Positions 1 to 4,134 of a stretch of 7,177 bases of DNA are shown in pieces. Location of the stretch: the NCBI GenBank assembly GCA_026399445.1, contig JAPLRA010000074.1, positions 1-7,177 on the forward strand, in the 5' to 3' direction. Each line of letters starts with the position of its first letter. Position 1 is the stretch's first letter. This DNA comes from Sulfuritalea sp. GTDB taxonomy: Bacteria; Pseudomonadota; Gammaproteobacteria; Burkholderiales; Rhodocyclaceae. The notes beneath the pieces were generated by a model, which saw nothing but the letters and a program-made list of their open reading frames with translations, had not been told where the DNA came from and did no database searches. Made by a program: the position numbers and the translations under genes.

Positions 1-901
1 CGAACTCGCTCGCTCCATCCTTCTCTGCCATGACGGCGATGGCCTTGACGGTCTGTGTCAGCGGCAAGCCGAGGAAAGCCGCCACGTCTTCGCACTTGGT
101 CTTGCCCGGCGTGGCCTTCTTCTCCATTGCCGCCGTGGCACCAGCGCCAGCGCTCTGCGTCCCTGCGGGAACTTTTGCCGGAGCAACCGCCTCGGCAAGT
201 TCGACGTTCGCCGCATAGTCCGATGCGGGGCAGAAGGCGATCGCATCCTCGCCGGAATCCGCCAGTACATGAAATTCGTGCGAGCCGGTGCCGCCGATGG
301 CGCCGGTGTCGGCCGCCACGGCGCGGAAATGCAGCCCCAGCCGGGTGAAGATGCGGCTGTAGGTGTCGTACATGTTGCGGTATTCGCGTTCCAGGTCGGC
401 GTAACTCGTGTGGAAGGAATAGCCGTCCTTCATCAGGAACTCACGCCCTCGCATGACGCCGAAGCGCGGCCTGATCTCGTCGCGGAACTTGGTCTGGATC
501 TGGTAGAAATGGCGTGGCAACTGGCGGTAGCTCTTCACTTCGCGGCGCACCACGTCGGTGATGACCTCTTCGTGGGTGGGGCCGATCACAAAGTCACGCT
601 GGTGGCGGTCCTTGAAGCGCAGCAGTTCGGGACCGTACTTCGGGCCGCGCCCGGATTCTTCCCACAATTCAAACGGTTGTACGGCCGGCATGAGCAGTTC
701 GATGGCTCCGGCGCGATCCATTTCCTCGCGCACGATGTTTTCCACTTTGCGCAAAACGCGCAGACCCATCGGCATCCAGGTATAGATGCCACCGGCCAGG
801 CGACGGATCAGGCCGGCACGCAACATCAACTGATGGCTGACGATTTCGGCGTCCGAGGGGGCTTCCTTGAGGGTGGCGATGAAAAACTGGCTGGCGCGCA
901 T
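1..901 (-). CDS. proS: Prolyl-tRNA synthetase, N-terminal 300 residues (3' end outside window)
   Basis: Class II aminoacyl-tRNA synthetase that charges tRNA-Pro in the cytoplasm. The ATG at 901 opens 300 codons that continue past base 1. The N-terminus MRASQFFIATLKEAPSDAE is typical of bacterial-type ProRS. The motif 1 area lies around residues 45-75, the GPTHEE substrate-binding signature at 108-112, and motif 2 around 137-160 (FRDEIRPRFGVMRGREF). The TGxIGGTGSHEF stretch at 199-210 is also family-typical. From about residue 264 (TPGKTKCEDV) the YbaK-like editing insertion begins, preceded by an Ala/Gly-rich linker at 240-260. Full bacterial proteins are about 570 residues, so roughly half is visible. 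The gene diverges from rppH across 131 bp. No convincing Shine-Dalgarno precedes the ATG. Identification is secure. Confidence 0.97.
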   Translation of the reverse strand, partial: MRASQFFIATLKEAPSDAEIVSHQLMLRAGLIRRLAGGIYTWMPMGLRVLRKVENIVREEMDRAGAIELLMPAVQPFELWEESGRGPKYGPELLRFKDRHQRDFVIGPTHEEVITDVVRREVKSYRQLPRHFYQIQTKFRDEIRPRFGVMRGREFLMKDGYSFHTSYADLEREYRNMYDTYSRIFTRLGLHFRAVAADTGAIGGTGSHEFHVLADSGEDAIAFCPASDYAANVELAEAVAPAKVPAGTQSAGAGATAAMEKKATPGKTKCEDVAAFLGLPLTQTVKAIAVMAEKDGASEF

Positions 902-930
902 GGCTGTAGGCTGAAAAGCGGGAAAGCGGC

Positions 931-936
931 ATTTTA
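931..936 (-). promoter_or_regulatory. Possible -10 box of the proS promoter
   Basis: Read leftward, the hexamer is TAAAAT (5 of 6 to consensus), 29 nt upstream of the proS ATG. No good -35 is visible at 16-18 nt, so this is only a candidate. Confidence 0.3.
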
Positions 937-973
937 CCTGCGGCCGCGAATTTGCAGAGGTGGCAGATGCGAC

Positions 974-1002
974 TTTCCAGCGGCCCGCGATTGTGGAAGA
1001 AT
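974..1002 (+). promoter_or_regulatory. Possible rppH promoter
   Basis: TTTCCA (974-979) and AAGAAT (997-1002) are separated by 17 nt, each matching the sigma-70 consensus at 4 of 6 positions. This would give a leader of about 25 nt before the rppH ATG. The same TGGAAGAAT string occurs in the candidate small-RNA promoter near 3307-3315. The match is moderate and the call is inferred. Confidence 0.3.
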
Positions 1003-1032
1003 GGACCCCAGTCAATCATTGGAATATGCATC

Positions 1033-1560
1033 ATGCTCGATCGTGAAGGCTTTCGCCCGAACGTCGGCATCGTTCTGGTCAACAGTCGCAACGAGGTGTT
1101 TTGGGGCAAACGCATACGCGAACATTCCTGGCAGTTCCCGCAAGGTGGCATCAAGAAGGGCGAAACGCCCGAGCAGGCGATGCTGCGCGAACTGGAGGAG
1201 GAAACCGGCCTCAAACCCGAGCATGTGCGGATCATTGGCCGCACGCGCGACTGGATGCGCTACGAGGTGCCGAAGCACTGGGTTCGCCGCGAATGGCGCA
1301 GCACCTACAGAGGGCAGAAACAGATCTGGTTTCTGCTGCGTCTGGTCGGCCGTGACAGCGACGTCTGTCTGCGCGCCAGCGAGCATCCGGAATTCGATGC
1401 CTGGCGTTGGAACAGCTACTGGATTCCGCTGAGCAACGTGATCGAGTTCAAGCGCGGCGTGTATGAGGCCGCTCTGCTCGAACTGGCGCGCCTTTTGTTT
1501 GTGCATCCGGACGAGCGCGTACCGCGCTGGGAGATGGGTGTCGTGGACGACCCGAAGTGA
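1033..1560 (+). CDS. rppH: RNA pyrophosphohydrolase (Nudix)
   Basis: Predicted to remove pyrophosphate from the 5'-triphosphate end of transcripts, which opens them to RNase E-dependent decay in the cytoplasm. The protein has 175 residues. It begins MLDREGFRPNVGIVLVN, as RppH/NudH proteins do, so ATG 1033 is chosen over an in-frame start at 952. A complete Nudix box runs from G38 to L60: G38, E44, R52-E53, E56-E57 (metal ligands) and G59. The WQFPQGG segment at 33-39 precedes it. A weak GGA lies 9 nt before the ATG. The gene is divergent from proS, and its stop overlaps the start of the next gene by 4 nt, so the two are probably translationally coupled. Nothing is missing; identification is firm. 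Confidence 0.95.
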   Translation: MLDREGFRPNVGIVLVNSRNEVFWGKRIREHSWQFPQGGIKKGETPEQAMLRELEEETGLKPEHVRIIGRTRDWMRYEVPKHWVRREWRSTYRGQKQIWFLLRLVGRDSDVCLRASEHPEFDAWRWNSYWIPLSNVIEFKRGVYEAALLELARLLFVHPDERVPRWEMGVVDDPK

Positions 1561-2102
1561 CGAAGCTCTGGTTGGGACTCTTTCTCGTCGGGCTGGCGAT
1601 AAGTGCGGGCGCGCAGAACATCGACCCGAATAGCCATGTGGGGCCGAATACCTATCAGGGTGATGATGACGAAAAGCCCTGGCAGGAACTCGAGATCGAA
1701 GTGTCTGCCTTTCCCAAGAAGGAAAATCTGGTCGAGTTCTACGTCAGCGCCGTGACCACCAACAAGTATCTTATTGACGCGAGCACACTCGCCGTCGGCG
1801 CCGACGGCGTGGTGCGGTATGTGCTGGTGGTCCAGACCTCCGGCGGAGCCACGAATGTCAGCTTCGAAGGCATGCATTGCAAGGAAATGAGATGGAAGCA
1901 TTACGCCACGGGCCGCAGCGACGGTACCTGGAGCAAGTCGCGCGCCGCCCGGATAGACTGGCGACCCATCGAAAACAAGCCGGTCAACCGCCACCACGCC
2001 GCATTGAGCCGCGACCTGTTTTGCCCGATGGGGAATGCCATATTTACCGCTGATGAAGGCCGCAACGCTCTGCGCCTGGGCAAGCATCCCAATTCAAATT
2101 GA
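1557..2102 (+). CDS. CNP1-like family exported protein
   Basis: This 181-residue protein begins at a GTG that overlaps the rppH stop (GTGA). No ATG exists in frame near the start. Residues 1-19 look like a signal peptide, with a hydrophobic core at 4-16 and an AGA|Q cleavage site after A19, so the mature protein should be periplasmic. The body (about 40-170) resembles the CNP1-like family, small beta-rich proteins of unknown biochemical role found mainly in betaproteobacteria. Two cysteines, C108 in the GMHCKEM segment and C156 in LFCP, could form a disulfide after export. The gene sits between rppH and coq7 with a 16-nt gap to coq7, suggesting one transcript. The family name is recalled from sequence flavour; the function is unknown. 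Confidence 0.8.
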   Translation: MTKLWLGLFLVGLAISAGAQNIDPNSHVGPNTYQGDDDEKPWQELEIEVSAFPKKENLVEFYVSAVTTNKYLIDASTLAVGADGVVRYVLVVQTSGGATNVSFEGMHCKEMRWKHYATGRSDGTWSKSRAARIDWRPIENKPVNRHHAALSRDLFCPMGNAIFTADEGRNALRLGKHPNSN

Positions 2103-2106
2103 TATC

Positions 2107-2112
2107 GGGGAG
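2107..2112 (+). promoter_or_regulatory. Ribosome binding site that sets the coq7 TTG start
   Basis: GGGGAG stands 6 nt upstream of TTG 2119. The first residues after that TTG (IDTLIPEFDKALR) match the usual Coq7 N-terminus, so TTG is preferred over the in-frame ATG at 2035 inside the previous gene. Confidence 0.65.
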
Positions 2113-2118
2113 TTCTCG

Positions 2119-2636
2119 TTGATCGACACCCTCATTCCGGAATTCGACAAGGCGCTGCGCGCGGTCTTCGCCTCGGCCCCGACCCGCCGCCCGATGCCCG
2201 GAGACGACCTGCCCGAGGCGGCGATGAGCGACGCCGAGAAGCGCCACGTCGCTGCCCTGATGCGCGTCAACCATTGCGGTGAAATCTGCGCCCAGGCGCT
2301 TTACCAGGGCCAGGCATTGAGCTCGCGCGATCCTGCCGTCAAACGCGAGCTGGAACAGGCCGCATGGGAAGAAACAGAGCATCTCAACTGGACCCGTGGA
2401 GTCTCGGCTTTCTGGCCGAAACCGAGCGTCAGGTGGAGGGGCACCTCGAGAGTCACAAGACCAGCCTGCCGCCGCAGGATCGCAAGTCATGGGAAGTGCT
2501 GGAGCAGATGAAGGTCGATGAGGGGCATCATGCTGAAACGGCAAGTTACTACGGTGCGCGGGAACTTCCGCCCCCGGTCAAACTGGCCATGAAGCTTTCA
2601 TCGAAGCTGATGACCAAGGTTTCCTACATTGCCTGA
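2119..2636 (+). pseudogene. coq7: Coq7-type ubiquinone hydroxylase, disrupted by an internal deletion and frame change
   Basis: Coq7 (2-polyprenyl-3-methyl-6-methoxy-1,4-benzoquinone monooxygenase) is a membrane-associated di-iron enzyme in late ubiquinone synthesis. From TTG 2119 the first frame gives 91 good residues, including NHCGEICAQALYQGQ (iron ligand E55) and the first ExxH pair (E85, H88), and ends its similarity at EHLNW. After that the frame is nonsense to a stop at 2511. Similarity resumes one frame over from about 2388 (DPWSLGFLAETERQVEGHLE) through DEGHHAE (second ExxH) to the stop at 2636. Comparison with my recall of Pseudomonas Coq7 puts about 34 residues missing between the halves, roughly 100 nt. 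The frames require a missing length of 3n+1. The lost part normally holds the NPLWYAG-type hydrophobic stretch. All visible iron ligands remain, but the protein as read cannot be made. It may be a true pseudogene or a sequencing/assembly collapse. Confidence 0.85.
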
Positions 2637-3052
2637 GAAGCGTCGATCACCTCGAAACTGTGGGTGATCGACGCGGTCTTGCCCAGCATGATTGAGGCAG
2701 AGCAGTATTTTTCCGCGGACAGCCTCACTGCGCGCTCGACCACTTCCGGTTTGAGCTTCTTCCCGGTCACCACGAAGTGCATGTTGATGCTGGTGAATAC
2801 CTTTGGGTCTGACTCTGCGCGCTCGGCTTGAAGCTTCACTTCGCATCCGCTGACTTCGTGGCGGCCTCGTTTCAGGATCAGGACGATATCGAAGGCCGTG
2901 CAGCCCCCGGTGCCCGCCAGCAGCAGTTCCATGGGCCGCGGCGCCAGATTGTGTCCGCCCGCTTCGGGCGCTCCGTCCATGCACACCAGATGTCCGCTGC
3001 CGGTCTCGGCAACAAAGCTCATCCCCTCATGCCAGCGTACCGTGCATTCCAT
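2624..3052 (-). CDS. OsmC family protein, YhfA-like
   Basis: This 142-residue protein is closely similar, from memory, to E. coli YhfA: MECTVRWHEGMSF at the start, then SPMELLL-like APRPMELLLAGTGGC, EVKLQAER, and SAEKYCSASIMLGKTASITHSFEV. The OsmC/Ohr fold is a cytoplasmic dimer that often reduces organic peroxides through two cysteines. Here the candidates are C51 (GGC) and C117 (EKYC), both in the expected places. The physiological substrate of the YhfA branch is not established. ATG 3052 is chosen because AAGGAG lies 8 nt upstream and the homology begins there; longer in-frame starts would put that ribosome site inside the gene. The 3' end overlaps the convergent coq7 by 13 bp. Confidence 0.88.
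   Translation of the reverse strand: MECTVRWHEGMSFVAETGSGHLVCMDGAPEAGGHNLAPRPMELLLAGTGGCTAFDIVLILKRGRHEVSGCEVKLQAERAESDPKVFTSINMHFVVTGKKLKPEVVERAVRLSAEKYCSASIMLGKTASITHSFEVIDASQAM
2640..2674. terminator. 12-bp perfect stem-loop between the convergent coq7 and osmC ends
   Basis: GCGTCGATCACC (2640-2651) and GGTGATCGACGC (2663-2674) are exact inverted copies with an 11-nt loop. The structure begins 3 nt after the coq7 stop and lies within the last codons of the osmC-like gene. There is no proper T tract on either side (TTCTC follows in the leftward direction), so it could be a weak terminator, a Rho-assisted end or an RNA 3'-protecting hairpin. Confidence 0.5.
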
Positions 3053-3060
3053 GCCGCTCA

Positions 3061-3066
3061 CTCCTT
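3061..3066 (-). promoter_or_regulatory. Ribosome binding site of the osmC-like gene
   Basis: Read leftward this is AAGGAG, 8 nt before ATG 3052. It decides that start over upstream in-frame codons. Confidence 0.75.
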
Positions 3067-3163
3067 CAATGAACATCCAGCATTCTAGCGGCGAGGCCAA
3101 AGTGTGAGTGTGGCACCGCATCAAACCGGGTAAAGTCGCCGGTCCTGGTTACCGGTTCGTGCC

Positions 3164-3193
3164 GGTATAGACAAACCTGCTGATTCCAAACAA
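3164..3193 (-). promoter_or_regulatory. Possible promoter of the osmC-like gene
   Basis: Read leftward, TTGTTT (3193-3188) and TATACC (3169-3164) are 18 nt apart, with an AT-rich block immediately upstream of the -35. The leader would be about 105 nt. The hexamers are only partial matches. The TACCGG inverted repeat (3150-3167) overlaps the -10, so an operator is conceivable. Confidence 0.3.
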
Positions 3194-3286
3194 AAAATTA
3201 ATCTGTTAAAAATCAACAAAATCAAGTGGTTTGACTTCAAACAACCGGGCGCATGGGTGGTGGGTTGCGCAACGCACAAAAAAGTC

Positions 3287-3315
3287 TTGCAATGCAACAA
3301 AAGCTATGGAAGAAT
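3287..3315 (+). promoter_or_regulatory. Promoter of the candidate small RNA
   Basis: TTGCAA (3287-3292; 5 of 6 to TTGACA) and AAGAAT (3310-3315; 4 of 6 to TATAAT) are separated by an ideal 17 nt. Transcription would begin around 3321-3323, just before the pyrimidine-rich segment. Confidence 0.45.
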
Positions 3316-3321
3316 TTGCTC

Positions 3322-3384
3322 GTCTCCTCCACCCTCCTCCTTTGGTGTGGATTAAGCGCAACCCCAACCGGGTTGCGTTTTTTT
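3322..3384 (+). ncRNA. Candidate small RNA with loop-displayed anti-Shine-Dalgarno motif
   Basis: The segment is bracketed by a sigma-70-like promoter and a strong intrinsic terminator, giving a transcript of about 60 nt with no ribosome site or plausible reading frame. Positions 3323-3343 are pyrimidine except for A3331 and contain CUCCUCC twice (3324-3330 and 3334-3340). UCCAC (3328-3332) pairs with GUGGA (3347-3351), leaving a 14-nt loop that exposes CCUCCUCCUU, complementary to Shine-Dalgarno sequences and similar to the 16S rRNA 3' tail. The terminator hairpin with seven U residues would also suit Hfq binding. CCUCCUCC-loop RNAs are known in alphaproteobacteria (the CcsR type), and I recall an Rfam family called betaproteobacterial toxic small RNA with an anti-SD theme. 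I have not verified membership in either. Confidence 0.6.
3357..3384 (+). terminator. Intrinsic terminator of the small-RNA candidate
   Basis: CGCAACCC (3357-3364) and GGGTTGCG (3370-3377) form an 8-bp GC-rich stem with the loop CAACC, followed directly by seven T residues (3378-3384). It terminates a rightward transcript. No protein gene ends here, which is itself evidence for a short non-coding transcript upstream. Confidence 0.9.
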
Positions 3385-3422
3385 CGTCCGTTTGCTGACG
3401 ATATACGCAAGTTATGCAATTT

Positions 3423-3442
3423 TGCTGTCAAGTTTGACAGCA
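3423..3442. repeat. 9-bp inverted repeat overlapping the tRNA promoter -35
   Basis: TGCTGTCAA (3423-3431) and TTGACAGCA (3434-3442) are perfect inverted copies around a central GT. The right arm contains the TTGACA -35 box. This could be an operator for a dimeric regulator, or symmetry by chance. Confidence 0.5.
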
Positions 3443-3462
3443 TCAGGGAAGGTCTGTACGAT
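3434..3462 (+). promoter_or_regulatory. Strong tRNA-operon promoter with GC-rich discriminator
   Basis: TTGACA (3434-3439, perfect) and TACGAT (3457-3462, 4 of 6) are separated by exactly 17 nt. The segment after the -10, TCGCGCCC, is GC-rich, as in stable-RNA promoters under stringent (ppGpp/DksA) control. The start point would be near 3469, about 11 nt before the first tRNA. Confidence 0.8.
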
Positions 3463-3479
3463 TCGCGCCCTTCTAGGCC

Positions 3480-3555
3480 GGGTCGGTAGCTCAGTCGGTA
3501 GAGCAGCGGACTTTTAATCCGTTGGTCGCGAGTTCGAATCTCGCCCGACCCACCA
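3480..3555 (+). tRNA. tRNA-Lys (anticodon UUU)
   Basis: A full 76-nt cloverleaf with encoded CCA. The acceptor GGGTCGG pairs with CCGACCC. The D arm is GCTC/GAGC. The anticodon stem GCGGA/TCCGT holds the loop CTTTTAA, so the anticodon is TTT, reading lysine AAA and AAG. The variable region is TGGTC, and the T arm GCGAG/CTCGC has the loop TTCGAAT. It is the first gene of a two-tRNA transcript with its own strong promoter 11 nt upstream of the expected leader. Confidence 0.97.
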
Positions 3556-3578
3556 CCGTAATATATAATTTGCAGTTC

Positions 3579-3654
3579 GGGTTGTTAGCTCAGTTGGTAG
3601 AGCAGCGGACTCTTAATCCGTAGGTCGAGTGTTCGAGCCACTCACAGCCCACCA
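3579..3654 (+). tRNA. tRNA-Lys (anticodon CUU)
   Basis: A full 76-nt cloverleaf with encoded CCA, 23 nt after the UUU gene. The acceptor GGGTTGT pairs with ACAGCCC, with one U-G wobble at the fourth pair. The anticodon loop CTCTTAA gives CTT, specific for AAG. The D arm and anticodon stem match the neighbouring tRNA-Lys almost base for base. The T arm differs (GAGTG/CACTC), and the acceptor differences are mostly compensated on both sides, so it looks functional. It is likely an old duplicate with a one-base anticodon change, useful in a GC-rich genome that prefers AAG. Confidence 0.96.
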
Positions 3655-3660
3655 AATAAT

Positions 3661-3696
3661 AAGCCGAATCAACTAATTAAGTTGATTCGGCTTTTT
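3661..3696 (+). terminator. Terminator of the tRNA-Lys operon, possibly bidirectional
   Basis: AAGCCGAATCAAC (3661-3673) and GTTGATTCGGCTT (3681-3693) form a 13-bp perfect stem with the loop TAATTAA, running into five T residues (3692-3696). In the opposite direction the hairpin is followed by TTATTATTT, so it could also end transcripts from the leftward gene at 3829-4047. Confidence 0.93.
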
Positions 3697-3828
3697 CTTG
3701 ACCTTTGCTCCGAGGCGACACGGGCGCAGGACCTTCAGGCAACCGGCTAGCGCGTCGGCATCAGACACGACTGTTGCCGAAAGATCGGCACACGATGAAT
3801 TCCGATGCCGATATGCGTCGGGAATCTT
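3697..3828. other. Short intergenic spacer without recognisable gene
   Basis: This lies between the tRNA terminator and the leftward helix-turn-helix gene. TCGGCATC (3755-3762) and GATGCCGA (3804-3811) are inverted copies 41 nt apart, of doubtful meaning. I found no copy of a tRNA 3' end that would mark an integration site. Confidence 0.5.
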
Positions 3829-4047
3829 CTACTTCAGCGAATCGCTCAGGTCCTTGTCGGTGATCTTCCCCGAGCGATGCAACCAGAGCAGGATCGCCAG
3901 CGGCTTTGGAATGTTGCGGCCTGACTCATAGCGGGAGCCGCCCGACTGCGTGACGCCATACCGCGCCCAGAAGTCTTTCTGATTGAGGTTTTCCTTTTTG
4001 CGATCGGTTGCGATGTCGCTGAAATCGAGTTTCTTCTTGCGGGCCAT
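3829..4047 (-). CDS. Small helix-turn-helix (Xre-like) DNA-binding protein
   Basis: A 72-residue protein starting at ATG 4047, chosen because AGGAG lies 6 nt upstream. The in-frame ATG at 4074 lacks such a site. The N-terminus is basic (MARKKK). Residues about 21-57 look like a lambda-repressor/Xre-type helix-turn-helix: LNQKDFWARYGV, then TQSGGSRYESGRNIPKP, where the SRYESGR-like turn resembles the recognition helix and the following loop. The C-terminus (LWLHRSGKITDKDL) is probably a dimer helix. I recall similar short proteins in many betaproteobacteria but know no target. It stands alone between the tRNA operon and a membrane-protein gene in the same orientation (87-nt gap). Lysine-rich codons make it less GC-rich than its neighbours. 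It could be a regulator of a lost neighbour or a phage-derived Cro-like protein. Confidence 0.8.
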   Translation of the reverse strand: MARKKKLDFSDIATDRKKENLNQKDFWARYGVTQSGGSRYESGRNIPKPLAILLWLHRSGKITDKDLSDSLK

Positions 4048-4053
4048 GGCGTT

Positions 4054-4058
4054 CTCCT
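4054..4058 (-). promoter_or_regulatory. Ribosome binding site of the helix-turn-helix gene
   Basis: Read leftward this is AGGAG, 6 nt before ATG 4047. It supports the 72-residue form over a longer 81-residue reading. Confidence 0.7.
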
Positions 4059-4134
4059 GCTGGTGGGTGGTCAAGGCACTATGCTATCGTTTTTTTTCAA
4101 TCCCTGCATTGCGGATACATTCCTTCCCGTGGAA

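Larger units (their letters stand above)
3053..3286. other. Intergenic region upstream of the osmC-like gene and small-RNA candidate
   Basis: I see no coding sequence here. The stretch 3186-3240 is markedly AT-rich (A-runs, AATTAATC, TTAAAAATC), unlike the GC-rich surroundings, and would suit promoter upstream elements. The CCGGT motif occurs three times at 3139-3166, and two of the copies form the inverted repeat TACCGG/CCGGTA (3150-3155 and 3162-3167). Further right, GTTGCGCAAC (3264-3273) is a perfect palindrome. Confidence 0.5.

Noticed and set aside
269..952. Long rightward frame opposite proS
   Set aside because: It is antisense to unmistakable prolyl-tRNA synthetase sequence; it owes its length to high GC content.
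1012..1506. Leftward 164-codon frame opposite rppH
   Set aside because: It is a shadow of rppH, whose Nudix box and length are complete on the other strand.
2389..2511. Programmed ribosomal frameshift in coq7
   Set aside because: There is no slippery heptamer at the junction, and about 34 residues are missing, which a frameshift cannot supply.
3253..3489. A 78-codon open frame across the small-RNA region
   Set aside because: It has no ribosome site, runs through the strong terminator and the tRNA promoter into the tRNA-Lys gene, and resembles no protein I know.
3564..3569. Perfect TATAAT between the two tRNA genes
   Set aside because: The position for a -35 lies in the 3' end of the first tRNA (TCGCCC) and shows no match; the strong promoter before the first tRNA is sufficient.
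3579..3828. Integration (att) site at the tRNA-Lys gene
   Set aside because: No duplicate of the tRNA 3' end, integrase or element genes are seen in the window.
3698..3931. 77-codon rightward frame after the tRNA terminator
   Set aside because: It overlaps the helix-turn-helix gene in antisense, has no ribosome site and begins inside the terminator tail.
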